From NCBI RefSeq assembly GCF_002013465.1, contig NZ_MAFC01000009.1, forward strand, positions 186,001 to 250,000: a DNA stretch of 64,000 nt, in the 5' to 3' direction. The stretch is from Mycobacterium sp. D16R12. GTDB lineage: Bacteria; Actinomycetota; Actinomycetes; Mycobacteriales; Mycobacteriaceae. Positions within the stretch are counted from its first letter, which is position 1, and the number at the start of each line of letters is the position of its first letter. The translations under genes and the position numbers were made by a program. The notes below the pieces were generated by a model. It was not told where the DNA came from and searched no databases. It was given only the letters and a program-made list of their open reading frames with translations. Below are positions 46,759 through 55,357 of this stretch, piece by piece.

Positions 46759-47657
46759 CTCTGCCCGCCCACGTCACCATCCGCGAGGTGCTGCTGCGGG
46801 ATGGACTTCAGCTCGAGGCGCCGATCTCGCTGGCGGACAAGCTGAAACTTCTCGATGCGATCGCCGCGACCGGGGTGCGGGAGGTAGAGGCCACTGCATT
46901 CGTGTCACCCTCCAAGATGCCGGCGCTGGCCGATGCCGCCGAGCTGTCGGCGCAGCTGTACAACTACCCGGATATCGAGTTCTCCGCACTCGTGGCCAGC
47001 CCCAACGGCGCCAAGCGCGCTCTAGCTGCGGGGCTCACCTCACTGGAATACGTGGTCTCTGCATCCGACGGGCACAGCCGAGCCAACGTCGGCAGCAGTA
47101 GTGCAGAGGCCACTGCGCGCATCGAGGAGATCCTGGCGCTCGCGCGTGATGTGGGTGCCGCGGTGGAGGTCATTGTGGCCTGCTCGTGGGACTGCCCCTT
47201 CGATGGACCCACCCCCGAACACCGGGTCCTCGACATTGTGCGCCGGGCGCGGGAATGGGGCGTGGACCGTTTTGCCCTGGCTGACACCATCGGCACCACC
47301 ACCCCACGCCGAGTCGCGAATCTCGTTGCGGCCGTTCGACCCATTGTCGATGACGCTCCGCTGGGCGCGCACTTTCACAACACCCGCGGATCCGGCTTGG
47401 CCAGCGCCTACGCCGCCGTGCAATCCGGGGTGACGCGACTCGATTCCTCGATCGGTGGACTCGGTGGCTGCCCGTTCGCGCCAGGTGCGACCGGTAACAT
47501 CGCCACCGAAGATCTGGTGTATCTGCTGCGGGACAGCGATATTGACGTCGACGTAGATCTCGAAGCCGCAATTGAGGCTGCCCGAGTGGTGCAATCGGTA
47601 GTAGGGCACGAGGTCCCGAGCGCTTTACTGCGCGCGGGTGATCGATCGCTGACCTAG
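46755..47657 (+). CDS. Hydroxymethylglutaryl-CoA lyase-like DRE-TIM lyase
   Basis: 300 residues, GTG start in the GTGA overlap. VLLRDGLQ (Arg/Asp), VEATAFVSP, the metal His pair in AHFHNTRGSGLA (about 210), and the catalytic Cys loop GGLGGCPFAPGATGNIATED (about 238-257) are those of HMG-CoA lyases. The reaction is aldol-type cleavage of a 3-hydroxy-3-methylacyl-CoA to acetyl-CoA and a keto acid. With the CoA transferase upstream this looks like a two-step branched-acid degradation; leucine-type or other hydroxy-acid substrates cannot be told apart from sequence. Confidence 0.88.
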   Translation: MTLPAHVTIREVLLRDGLQLEAPISLADKLKLLDAIAATGVREVEATAFVSPSKMPALADAAELSAQLYNYPDIEFSALVASPNGAKRALAAGLTSLEYVVSASDGHSRANVGSSSAEATARIEEILALARDVGAAVEVIVACSWDCPFDGPTPEHRVLDIVRRAREWGVDRFALADTIGTTTPRRVANLVAAVRPIVDDAPLGAHFHNTRGSGLASAYAAVQSGVTRLDSSIGGLGGCPFAPGATGNIATEDLVYLLRDSDIDVDVDLEAAIEAARVVQSVVGHEVPSALLRAGDRSLT

Positions 47658-47944
47658 ACCGCCGACTTCAGCGGGTTGTGTTCGGCGTAGATCTGCTCGA
47701 TGCGTGCCTCGTCGATGCGGTTGCGGACCTGTTGTGACTCGTGGGTGTCTCGGATGACCTTGGCCAGCCCGAAGCTGCTGGTCACCAGAAACAGCGTGCA
47801 CACCGCGAGGAACGCGCGGGGCCACGGCGATATCGGTAGATAGACGATGCCTCCCAGCGTGGAGGCAAAGGCGACCGCGAAGGCGATCGCGGACTGGACG
47901 TAGTACGCCGTGGAGGCGCGGACGGTGGGCTCCGAGGTGCTCAT
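47654..47944 (-). CDS. YiaA/YiaB-type two-helix membrane protein
   Basis: 96 residues from the ATG at 47944. Two hydrophobic segments (about 15-35 and 43-62) with YYVQSAIAFAVAF and LAVCTLFLVTSSFGLAKVIRD, as in the YiaAB two-helix domain, followed by a charged C-terminal helix (RNRIDEARIEQIYAEH). Role unknown. The frame upstream of the ATG does not look coding. Its stop overlaps that of the HMG-CoA-lyase-like gene by 4 bp. Confidence 0.72.
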   Translation of the reverse strand: MSTSEPTVRASTAYYVQSAIAFAVAFASTLGGIVYLPISPWPRAFLAVCTLFLVTSSFGLAKVIRDTHESQQVRNRIDEARIEQIYAEHNPLKSAV

Positions 47945-48130
47945 GAGACCACGGTGGCAGCTGCCGCCCGGTATGGCATGAGTAGAGCTACCCGAATTGC
48001 CGGCGCAAGTTTGCGTGCGGGCCGCCGGTAGCGATACGGGGGCCACCCCCAGGAAACGGTGCCGCGGGCTGGCCTCGATCACTAACTTGCGCGCTTGCCC
48101 TTCTGTGGTGGTGGTGGGTGGTCTAGCTTG

Positions 48131-48154
48131 CTAACTGACTCTCGGGTCAGTTAG
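48131..48154. promoter_or_regulatory. TetR operator CTAACTGAC-N6-GTCAGTTAG
   Basis: Perfect 9-6-9 inverted repeat 25 bp upstream of the SRPBCC gene. A related element, GACTC-AT-GGTCAGTT, lies at 49385-49399 before the TetR gene at 48724-49362, implicating that regulator. Confidence 0.75.
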
Positions 48155-48179
48155 CGGCAACTCTTACTCAAGGAGGACC

Positions 48180-48734
48180 ATGTCCACTCCGGTGCTGATC
48201 GGGATCATCGTGGGAGTGCTGGCCCTTGGGGGCTTGCTTGGGGTTGTGGTGCTTTTTGCCCTCGCCTCCGGCGACAGCGGGCCCCGTCGTTTTGGGGTGG
48301 ACATGCCGGACACCGACTTCTTCGACAAGACGGCATCGTTTGCGGTCACCGCGCAGATCAGCGTGCCGGGACCCGTCGAGCGCGTGTGGACCCAGGTCTC
48401 GGAGGGCGGCTATCTGGAGTCGATTCCTTTCGTATCCGGCCCGGTGAGATCGGGCGACCAGGTTGTGACCCGCACGCCGCTGTTCGCGATCACCGAGAAG
48501 GTGGTCCACAGCGAGGAAGGCCTCAAGCTGGTCGCGATCGGAACAGGCATTTCAGTTCCGCTGGTGCTCAAGGCATTCGGCGAACGCTGGGAGTTGTCCG
48601 CTGATGGGAACAAGGTGCTGGTGCGCTGGACGGTGGCGGGCACCCCGAAGTGGGTCGGTTGGTTCCCGTTGCGCTGGACGGCATTCGCGGTGCGCCCGTT
48701 CCTGCGGACGCTGCTGTTCCTGGCTATCCGTTAG
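48180..48734 (+). CDS. SRPBCC-domain protein with N-terminal membrane anchor
   Basis: 184 residues; AAGGAGG ribosome site 4-10 bp upstream. One transmembrane helix (about 5-30), then a domain of the polyketide-cyclase/START-like (SRPBCC) type: FAVTAQISVPGPVERVWTQVSEGGYLESIPFVSGPVRSGD and a terminal amphipathic helix LRWTAFAVRPFLRTLLFLA. It probably binds a hydrophobic ligand at the membrane. An exact 9-bp inverted repeat lies just before it. Its end overlaps the end of the convergent TetR gene by 11 bp, so regulator and target are a pair. Confidence 0.75.
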   Translation: MSTPVLIGIIVGVLALGGLLGVVVLFALASGDSGPRRFGVDMPDTDFFDKTASFAVTAQISVPGPVERVWTQVSEGGYLESIPFVSGPVRSGDQVVTRTPLFAITEKVVHSEEGLKLVAIGTGISVPLVLKAFGERWELSADGNKVLVRWTVAGTPKWVGWFPLRWTAFAVRPFLRTLLFLAIR

Positions 48735-49362
48735 CCGCTGCCTTCGACAGTGGGACATCGCCCATGACGATGCCGCTGAACATCGTGGCGATCGTGTCGG
48801 CGACTTCGGTCATCGTTGTTGCGGGATCATCGGATTCGGCGATGATGCTGTTGGCCGTGACGAACATCGTCATGAGCATCCGGGCCGCCATGGGTGTGTG
48901 CACGCCGGCTTTCAGTTCGCCACGGGCGGCGAGGGTTTCCATGAGGGTGACCAGGGGCGGTAACACGATGGTCTCGTCGATGTGGCGGTACGTCTCCTCG
49001 CCGAGGACCATCGGCGCCTGACGCATGAGCTCCCGGTAGGTCTTGTCGTTGAGCGATCGCGACAGATAGACCCATGCGGAGGCGGCCGCGACCTGCGGGC
49101 CGCTCGGTCCCGGCTTGTCCAGACGGCGGATGGCGGTGGTGACGGTGTCGGCGGTCTCGGTCAGGCATTCGGTGAGCAGTGCGGTGAACATCGCCTGCTT
49201 ATCGGAGAAGTGGTAGTAGAACGTGCCCTTGCTGACCTCGATGCTGCTGACGATGTCATCGACGGTCACGCTGTTGTAGCCCGTGGTCGTGAAATGCCGG
49301 CGTGCGGAATCCAGAAGATCGGATCGAGTCTGTTCTGCGTACATCTGCCGCCGAGTAGCCAT
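48724..49362 (-). CDS. TetR-family regulator of the SRPBCC gene
   Basis: 212 residues. HTH: NSVTVDDIVSSIEVSKGTFYYHFSDKQAMF, about residues 30-59. The ligand domain is helical, with MRQAPMVLGEETYRHIDETI in the middle. Convergent to the SRPBCC gene; operator-like elements precede both genes (48131 perfect, 49385 imperfect), so it should repress both. Ligand unknown, perhaps the same hydrophobic compound that SRPBCC binds. Confidence 0.88.
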   Translation of the reverse strand: MATRRQMYAEQTRSDLLDSARRHFTTTGYNSVTVDDIVSSIEVSKGTFYYHFSDKQAMFTALLTECLTETADTVTTAIRRLDKPGPSGPQVAAASAWVYLSRSLNDKTYRELMRQAPMVLGEETYRHIDETIVLPPLVTLMETLAARGELKAGVHTPMAARMLMTMFVTANSIIAESDDPATTMTEVADTIATMFSGIVMGDVPLSKAAANG

Positions 49363-49384
49363 GGCGGTAGTCTAGTCAGATCCC

Positions 49385-49408
49385 GACTCATGGTCAGTTT
49401 CTGAACTG
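49385..49408. promoter_or_regulatory. Second, imperfect TetR operator
   Basis: GACTC-AT-GGTCAGTT (49385-49399) matches the core GACTC-TCG-GGTCAGTT of the site at 48131 with a spacer one base shorter; CAGTT-TCTG-AACTG (49395-49408) overlaps it. It lies 22 bp upstream of the TetR start at 49362. Confidence 0.5.
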
Positions 49409-49412
49409 GGAC

Positions 49413-50012
49413 TCACCACACCATGCGTGCGAGATATGTCTGCGCATACCGTCGCACGGCCACGGTGTCGGTGATATCGAGAACACCCGCGCGATTGGTG
49501 AGCAACGAACCCACAAGGCGCACAAGAATTTCCGATACCGCCAGCACGGCCTCGTCGGGCATGGTGACGCCGCTGTGCCGAAGTGAGGTCGCCACCAGCG
49601 CGCTGGCGCGCACGATGGCCTTATCGCCCGAGGGCGTGTTCAGTCCGATCACCAGCTCGGGCTCGTTCTCGATGATGGTGCCCGCCAAACGGTTCTCGGT
49701 GATGAGCCGCATGGCCAATGTGAAGCACTCGACAATGGCGCCTTGCGCATCCTGGCCGTTGGCGGCGACGGCGAGCTGGCCCAAGATGAGCAGGCTCTCA
49801 GCCTCGATGAGGTGCTCGAACAGCGCTTCCTTGGTGGGAAAGCGGCGATAGAGGGTGCGTCGGCTTACCCCGGCACGTCGCGCGATGGCGTCCATGTTGG
49901 CGCGGCGCATGCCATGTCGCTCGAACTCGGTACGTGCGGCATCGAGCACGGCGTCGGTGGTTGGGGCGCTGGTCACTCCCTGAGTATTCGCCTCTTCACG
50001 CAAGCTGCTCAT
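49413..50012 (-). CDS. TetR-family regulator at the end of the redox operon
   Basis: 199 residues from the ATG at 50012 (M-S-S-L-R-E-E). HTH: ANMDAIARRAGVSRRTLYRRFPTKEALFEHLI, about residues 40-70. C-terminal helical domain of the type seen in many mycobacterial TetRs (IIENEPELVIGLN). It begins 10 bp after the MpaB-like gene, so it is probably co-transcribed with it and could control the whole 49413-52689 unit. Ligand unknown. Confidence 0.87.
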   Translation of the reverse strand: MSSLREEANTQGVTSAPTTDAVLDAARTEFERHGMRRANMDAIARRAGVSRRTLYRRFPTKEALFEHLIEAESLLILGQLAVAANGQDAQGAIVECFTLAMRLITENRLAGTIIENEPELVIGLNTPSGDKAIVRASALVATSLRHSGVTMPDEAVLAVSEILVRLVGSLLTNRAGVLDITDTVAVRRYAQTYLARMVW

Positions 50013-50022
50013 CGGTATGTGG

Positions 50023-50970
50023 TCATGCCGCCCGGTTGTACAGCGGGCGGGGGTCGACTCCTTCACGCTTCCAGCCCTCGGAAGCCCACGGCAGGTACAG
50101 CGCACGCACCGGCAGCTTGTTGAACACCGGGTTGAGCGCGCGCATGATCGTGGCTAAGCGCTGAAAATTGCGTTCCTTCTTGTCGTTCCATTCCAGTCGG
50201 CAGACCGCCTTCATCTGTGGCGGGAGTGTTCCGACGATGACCGTCCGGATGAAGGCGTTCAGTGGCGCCGACAACACCCGCCATACGGGCTTGGGAATCT
50301 GCTTGGGCCCGGGCACACCCTGACGGATGTACCCCGTGGCGTACAGGATCGTCTTCGTCGGCACGAACCGGTCGAACATCCCCTCCATGTACGTGACGAA
50401 CTCGTCGTAAGTCTGCGGCTGATTGCGCGCGCTGACGCCGTACAGGCTGTACCAGACCTTGCTCTCCTCGAAGATTCGCACCTTCTCCGCATAGGAGAGA
50501 CGCCGGATGAAGGTGTCGGTGATGTACAGCACCTGATCGACGAATGTCGCATGGGCCCAATAGAAGAGCTCAGGATTGAGCGCGTGGTAGCGCGAGCCGT
50601 CGCTGATGGTCCCGCTGATGGGCTTATGGAAATCCCGCACCGTTCGACCCCACTTCTGCGGGTCCGCGGAGTAGACCGTCTTCATGATGGGCGGGCCGGA
50701 GCGGCGGGCACGGCCGAGGGTGTCACTGAAGATCACCGAGTGATCTTCGACGGCCTTGCCTAGTTGCTCGATGCAATTCTCGGTGCCGGCCACCCGCTGG
50801 AACCCGAGGACACCTCGGACGTCGCCGTAGAACTTCCACACCAGGGAGTCGGCACCTAGCCGCGGTGTCTCCACGGAGTCGTCCGCAGGATCTTCCACGG
50901 GCATGGGAATCGCTTCCCGGAGCCCTTCGTCCAGGCTGAGGGGGTGAGTGATGGCGCTCTGATCGACCAT
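50023..50970 (-). CDS. MpaB-family (DUF2236) oxygenase-like protein
   Basis: 315 residues from the ATG at 50970. The DUF2236/MpaB pattern is seen in SLVWKFYGDVRGVLG, HSVIFSDTLGRARRSG, KWGRTVRDFHKPISG, YFWAHATFVD-like YWAHATFVDQ (about 150) and TYDEFVTYMEGMFDRF. The family is related to latex-clearing and mycophenolic-acid pathway proteins with likely heme or metal centres. A His in DFH and one in WAHA are candidate ligands. It lies in a row with an F420-type enzyme and an Old Yellow Enzyme-like reductase, suggesting a multi-redox pathway. Reaction unknown. Confidence 0.82.
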   Translation of the reverse strand: MVDQSAITHPLSLDEGLREAIPMPVEDPADDSVETPRLGADSLVWKFYGDVRGVLGFQRVAGTENCIEQLGKAVEDHSVIFSDTLGRARRSGPPIMKTVYSADPQKWGRTVRDFHKPISGTISDGSRYHALNPELFYWAHATFVDQVLYITDTFIRRLSYAEKVRIFEESKVWYSLYGVSARNQPQTYDEFVTYMEGMFDRFVPTKTILYATGYIRQGVPGPKQIPKPVWRVLSAPLNAFIRTVIVGTLPPQMKAVCRLEWNDKKERNFQRLATIMRALNPVFNKLPVRALYLPWASEGWKREGVDPRPLYNRAA

Positions 50971-51022
50971 GAGCACCACGCTAGCTCAATGGCACAAAAC
51001 TGCGCAAGTGTGCCAAGGGTGG

Positions 51023-51439
51023 TTAATCGGTGAAGTCGATGCGCACCGAGACGGGGGTGGTCTCCAGCGCCTTGACCACCCGCGCGCCGACGATCCCGAA
51101 CTTGCGGCCCCGTGCGACGACGTCATCATCGGGCCGGAACTGGGCGGTACCGGTGCGCCACCGGTTTCCCTGCTTCAGCCGGACATTGGGGTTGGCCGCA
51201 ATATTGCTGCCCCAGCCCGAGCGGGTGCCGTGTTGGCTGATCACCCATGCGCCGGTCGCGTCGAACTGGACCGAGACCGGGACCCGCCGCAGCTGGCCGG
51301 TCTTGCGGCCGGTGGTCTCCAGCTCCGATGCAAGGGCTGTGCGCAGGCCAAGCTTCGTCAATAGGGCGACAGTGGGATTCAGCAGATAGCGCCCCATCGC
51401 GCGCTCCCTGCGGAACTTGCGCAGTGTCTTGTCCGTCAT
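51023..51439 (-). CDS. Deazaflavin (F420)-dependent nitroreductase-family protein (Ddn-like)
   Basis: 138 residues from the ATG at 51439, which overlaps the stop of the OYE-like gene (ATGA). Ddn-type split-barrel pattern: ELETTGRKTGQLRRVPVSVQFD, WVISQHGTRSGWGSNIAANPNVRLK and a terminal FGIVGARVVKALETT. In mycobacteria such proteins use coenzyme F420 to reduce quinones or nitro compounds. The overlap with the flavin oxidoreductase upstream means the two are made together. Confidence 0.85.
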   Translation of the reverse strand: MTDKTLRKFRRERAMGRYLLNPTVALLTKLGLRTALASELETTGRKTGQLRRVPVSVQFDATGAWVISQHGTRSGWGSNIAANPNVRLKQGNRWRTGTAQFRPDDDVVARGRKFGIVGARVVKALETTPVSVRIDFTD

Positions 51440-52689
51440 GAACTTCTCCTTCTCCGAAAGGCGTCGACTCCATTGTTCTTGAGGAGCCGCAGTGCGGTGA
51501 TCCATGGGCCGATGGTGGGGTCCGGGTCGGTCCCCGCACCCAGGCGGTGCAGTTGGGTGTTGTGCCACTGGAGTTCCAGCGCGCTGAGGAAAGACTTCGC
51601 CCTGCCGGTTGTCGCGAGCCACGCGGGCATGGGAAGGGAGGCGTCCGGGACGGTGAGCGTGTGCTGGCGTGCAGTCAGCAGGCTGTCGGCGGACTCGGGA
51701 TTGACGGTGGTCGGACGCCCAAGTCCCACGACATCGCAATCACCGGATCGGACGGCCTCCGACATCGCGGCCTCGGTGCGGAACCCGCCTGTCACGGCGA
51801 TCGGGACGTCACCGGCCGCCTCACGGGCGGTGCGGGCGTACTCCAGGAAGTAGGCCTCGCGGGCCTGGGTCGAGGCCGATGTCACCAGTGGCCTGCCCTC
51901 CATTGCCGGCGATTCGTAAGTACCGCCGCTGATTTCGATGAGGTCGACCTCTTCGGTGGCGAGCGCCGCGATGACGGCCCGCGACTCCTCCTCGGTGAAG
52001 CCTCCGCGTTGGAAGTCCGCGGAGTTGAGCTTGATGGCGACAGAGAAGCCGGGGCTCACCGCGGCCCGTGTACGGCGCACAACTTCCAGGACGAAGCGCA
52101 TGCGACGTTCGGGGTCACCGCCCCACCGGTCGGTGCGCCGGTTGGTACGCGGTGACAGGAACTGCGCCACGAGATAGCCGTGCGCGCCGTGGATTTGCAC
52201 GCCGTCGAATCCGGCGGCATCCGCGATCGTTGCCGTGGTGGCGTACCGATCGATGATGTTCTCGATCTCATCGTCGGCGAGCTCGCGCGGTGCCTGCCAT
52301 CCGGGGACGTTCATCTTGATCGCCGAGGGTGCCACCGGCTGGCATGCCGTGGCGAGTGGGTTCGCTTGCCTACCCGGATGGTTGACCTGCATCCAGATCA
52401 GCCCGCCGCCGTCCTTGGTCGCCTTGGCCCACCGGGACAATCCGTCGAGATGCCTGTCGTCCTCGATGACCACGTTGCCCGGTTCGCCCAAGTGACTGCG
52501 GTCGACCATCACATTGCCGGTCACGACCAGGCCGAATCCGCCGGTTCCCCAGCGGCGGTATAGCTCGACGAGCCGGTGGTCAGGGCCCTGGGAGGTGTCA
52601 CCGAGGCCCTCGCTGAGGGCCGACTTCATGAACCGATTGCGCAGAATCTGGCCCGAGGCCAGGGGGAGGGGATCGTGTAGGTCTGCCAC
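51436..52689 (-). CDS. Old Yellow Enzyme-family NADH:flavin oxidoreductase
   Basis: 417 residues. TIM-barrel OYE features: LRNRFMKSALSEGLG, GLIWMQVNHPGRQ, the active-site pair in GVQIHGAHGYLVAQFLSPRTNRRTDRWGG (about 170-200), RGGFTEEES and the phosphate-binding AVTGGFRTE (about 312). FMN-bound reduction of activated C=C bonds or similar is expected. The last 60 residues (LELQWHNTQLHRLG) form an extra helical tail as in many mycobacterial members. First of four leftward genes; a divergent TetR begins 120 bp away. Confidence 0.88.
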   Translation of the reverse strand: MADLHDPLPLASGQILRNRFMKSALSEGLGDTSQGPDHRLVELYRRWGTGGFGLVVTGNVMVDRSHLGEPGNVVIEDDRHLDGLSRWAKATKDGGGLIWMQVNHPGRQANPLATACQPVAPSAIKMNVPGWQAPRELADDEIENIIDRYATTATIADAAGFDGVQIHGAHGYLVAQFLSPRTNRRTDRWGGDPERRMRFVLEVVRRTRAAVSPGFSVAIKLNSADFQRGGFTEEESRAVIAALATEEVDLIEISGGTYESPAMEGRPLVTSASTQAREAYFLEYARTAREAAGDVPIAVTGGFRTEAAMSEAVRSGDCDVVGLGRPTTVNPESADSLLTARQHTLTVPDASLPMPAWLATTGRAKSFLSALELQWHNTQLHRLGAGTDPDPTIGPWITALRLLKNNGVDAFRRRRSS

Positions 52690-52716
52690 GCGGCCGACGC
52701 TAGTACACCGATTGGT

Positions 52717-52736
52717 TTACCGCAATGTTCCGGTAA
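52717..52736. promoter_or_regulatory. Inverted repeat TTACCG-N8-CGGTAA between divergent genes
   Basis: 6-8-6 inverted repeat in the 120-bp space between the OYE-like gene (start 52689) and the TetR gene (start 52810); plausible operator for that TetR. Spacer length is a little long. Confidence 0.45.
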
Positions 52737-52809
52737 TCACCCCGCGTCCGGGGCGCCTCGGTAGACTGAGCGGTATAGTTAACACCTGACAAGTTTGGAG
52801 GCAGGCAGG

Positions 52810-53385
52810 ATGTCGGCACGTGACACCTTGATCGCAAGCGTGACGGGTCTGGTGCGGCGCAGGGGCGTGGCGGGAACCGGTCTCAACGCACTGCTCGAGG
52901 ACAGCGGTGTCTCACGGAGAACCATCTACCTGAACTTCCCCGGCGGCAAGCAGGAACTGGTTGCCGAGGCAACGCGTCTTGCGGGTCAAGAGCTGACAGA
53001 CATCATCAAGGCGGCCGGTGATGGGATCGACCCGGCGCAGGGGATCGAGCTGTTCATTGAGCTATGGAAGGCGCAACTCGGCGAAACCGAGATGCAGGCG
53101 GGGTGCCCGATCGTCGCGGCTGTGCTGGGACGCACCGAGGCGCCTCAGGCCGCCGCGGCAGCAGCCGACGCCTTCCGGAATTGGCATGCGCTTCTGGCCG
53201 AACGCCTGGAGAAGCACGGCGTGGATGCGACTGCCGCTCGCTCGCTGGCCAGGACAATGATTGCCGCGATCGAAGGCGCGGTCATCATGTCGATCGCGGA
53301 GCAGTCGACCGAGACGCTCGATGACGTCGGCCAGCGTTTGGCGGAGCTCATCCGCCTGTACATTCCGGCTGAATCCAAGGCATAA
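52810..53385 (+). CDS. TetR-family regulator divergent from the OYE operon
   Basis: 191 residues from the ATG at 52810, with GGAGG 8 bp upstream. HTH: GLNALLEDSGVSRRTIYLNFPGGKQELV, about residues 25-52. The motif EMQAGCPIVAAVLGR (about 95-109) is typical of the LmrA/YxaF-like TetR subgroup, whose members often control oxidoreductases or efflux. By position it represses itself and the divergent OYE-Ddn-MpaB unit. Followed by a 73-bp gap before the next convergent gene. Confidence 0.88.
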   Translation: MSARDTLIASVTGLVRRRGVAGTGLNALLEDSGVSRRTIYLNFPGGKQELVAEATRLAGQELTDIIKAAGDGIDPAQGIELFIELWKAQLGETEMQAGCPIVAAVLGRTEAPQAAAAAADAFRNWHALLAERLEKHGVDATAARSLARTMIAAIEGAVIMSIAEQSTETLDDVGQRLAELIRLYIPAESKA

Positions 53386-53458
53386 CCTCCCACCCGTCTG
53401 CGCAGTAGGGTCGGCATGGCTGATCAACTGGGCGCACGCCGGGATTATCGTCCGAGCG

Positions 53459-54532
53459 CTATCGTGCGCGACCTTTCCCTGTAATCAGCGGTAGATCCAG
53501 CGTGGTGCGCACACCGGCGTCCGCCGCGACGACGGCAGGTACCGCATTGACCACCCGCATCGCCGTCGCGATCAGGTTGGCGTAGTTGTGATCGCCGCGC
53601 GCGCTGAATGAGCCCAAATCCAGGATGTAGCTGGGCTCCCCGGTGATCTCGACACGGTAGGTGCCACCTTCGTGTGCGGGCTGTGGCCAGGCCGGTGCCA
53701 GATCCTCGCGCAGGCGGGTGAAGTGCTCGAGGACGGTCAGCACCTTGCCGTCCTTCATGCCACGCACCTCGAAATGCAGCGCGGCCATCGTGCCTGTGGC
53801 GATATGACCCGATGAGATCTCGAAATCCTCAGGCGCGGGGAGCTTTTCGTATGTCTCAGTGACTTCGTCCAGCTCGACGCCGAGGCCGGCAGCGAGCTGG
53901 CGTACCACCGAGCCCCAGGCCAGGGACAGCACTCCCGGCTGCAGCAGCATGGGCGTCTCGTCCATCGGCTTTCCGAAGCCCATGACGTCGAACATCACCG
54001 TCGCACTGTCGTAGGTGGCGTAGTCCACGATCTCGATGCAGCGCACCTGATCGACGCGTTGGCAGGTGCCCATCAGTGCGAGCGGTAGCAGGTCATTGGC
54101 AAAGCCTGGATCGATTCCGCCGATGAAGATCGACGAGTTGCCCTCCCGGGCTGCGGTTTCGATGGGCTCGAGCATGTTCTCCGGGAGGACCCCCCACGGA
54201 TACTGCAGGAACACCGGCGCGCTGGCGGCGATGTTGATTCCGGCGGCCAGGATCGACCGCAGATCCTCGAGCGCCTCCATCAGCCGGTTGTCGGTCATGG
54301 CGGTGTACACCACACAGTCGGGCTTGAGCGCCAGAATCTCGGCGGGGTCGGTGGTCGCGCAGATCCCGGTGCTGGGTTCGAGTCCGGCCAGCTCACCCGC
54401 GTCCTTTCCGGCCTTGTTCGCCCCGGAGACCCACACCCCGACGAGCTCCATATTCGGGTCGGTGATCACGCCGGCCAGCGCATGCTGGCCGACATTTCCT
54501 GTGCCCCAGACGGCTACACGTGTCTTCGTCAT
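53459..54532 (-). CDS. DapB-N-like NAD(P)-dependent dehydrogenase
   Basis: 357 residues. Rossmann motif VAVWGTGNVGQHAL at the start, then VVYTAMTDNR and a GGIDPGFANDLLPLAL motif in the catalytic domain; the layout is that of the dihydrodipicolinate reductase / 2,4-diaminopentanoate dehydrogenase-like family common in actinobacteria. It lies 21 bp downstream of an SDR gene in the same operon, with GAAGGGA as ribosome site. Both are probably controlled by the divergent IclR. Substrate unknown. Confidence 0.8.
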   Translation of the reverse strand: MTKTRVAVWGTGNVGQHALAGVITDPNMELVGVWVSGANKAGKDAGELAGLEPSTGICATTDPAEILALKPDCVVYTAMTDNRLMEALEDLRSILAAGINIAASAPVFLQYPWGVLPENMLEPIETAAREGNSSIFIGGIDPGFANDLLPLALMGTCQRVDQVRCIEIVDYATYDSATVMFDVMGFGKPMDETPMLLQPGVLSLAWGSVVRQLAAGLGVELDEVTETYEKLPAPEDFEISSGHIATGTMAALHFEVRGMKDGKVLTVLEHFTRLREDLAPAWPQPAHEGGTYRVEITGEPSYILDLGSFSARGDHNYANLIATAMRVVNAVPAVVAADAGVRTTLDLPLITGKGRAR

Positions 54533-54553
54533 ATCGGTCCCTTCTGGAAGCGG

Positions 54554-55345
54554 TCAGGAAAGATCGGGTAGGGGAATGTCGAGGTTGGGCGCGATGAGGC
54601 CACCATCGACCTCGAGCACCTTGCCGGTGAGGAAGCTGCCGGCCGGTGATGCGAGGTAGACGGCGGCCGCCGCGATATCGGTCGGATCCCCCAGACGATG
54701 CAGCGGCGTGTTCTTCTCCAGCGTTCCGCGCACCTCGTCGTTGCCCGCCACGATTTCCAGTGCAGAGGTGAGGATGGAGCCGGGGGCGATGCCGTTGACT
54801 CGGATTCTCGGACTCAAATCCATTGCGGCCGTGCGCGTGTACTGAGCCAGCGCGCCCTTGGCCGTGCAGTAACCCAGGAAGGCCCGGCCCGGCAGTCGGC
54901 CCATGGTGGACGTGATGTTGATGACCGACGCGTTGTCGGATTTGAGCAGGTGTGGCACGGCAGCACGCAGCAGCGCGTGCCCATTGAGGACGTTGAAGGA
55001 GAAGGCCTCGGCGAGGTCCTCGTTGGTGGTGTCCAAGAACGGTTTCGGCATGGTGCCGCCCACGTTGTTGACGACAATGTCGAGTCGTCCGAACCGGTCG
55101 ACGGCCTTCTGGGCCAGCGAGGCGGATGCTTCGGTATCGGACAGATCGGCGACGACTACCTCGGCCTGACGTCCCGCCGCCTCCACCTTCTCCGCGACCT
55201 CCCTCAGCTGCGATTCGGTACGCGAAGCGATGAGTACGTCGGCACCGGCCTGTGCGAAGGCCTCGGCAATCGCCGCGCCGAGTCCACGGCCCGCGCCGGT
55301 AACGACTGCGACATTGCCGTCGAGCCTGAAATGGTCCAGAATCAT
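54554..55345 (-). CDS. SDR-family oxidoreductase of the IclR-linked operon
   Basis: 263 residues from the ATG at 55345, preceded by CGGAGG; the frame is open beyond, but tandem operator palindromes lie just upstream. [19 protein letters not shown] (Ser), YCTAKGALA (Tyr/Lys), [12 protein letters not shown] and [11 protein letters not shown] show a complete classical SDR. The first two genes of the operon (this and the DapB-like gene) suggest two consecutive NAD(P)-dependent steps in catabolism of an unknown compound. Confidence 0.84.
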   Translation of the reverse strand: MILDHFRLDGNVAVVTGAGRGLGAAIAEAFAQAGADVLIASRTESQLREVAEKVEAAGRQAEVVVADLSDTEASASLAQKAVDRFGRLDIVVNNVGGTMPKPFLDTTNEDLAEAFSFNVLNGHALLRAAVPHLLKSDNASVINITSTMGRLPGRAFLGYCTAKGALAQYTRTAAMDLSPRIRVNGIAPGSILTSALEIVAGNDEVRGTLEKNTPLHRLGDPTDIAAAAVYLASPAGSFLTGKVLEVDGGLIAPNLDIPLPDLS

Positions 55346-55357
55346 GTCTACCTCCGT

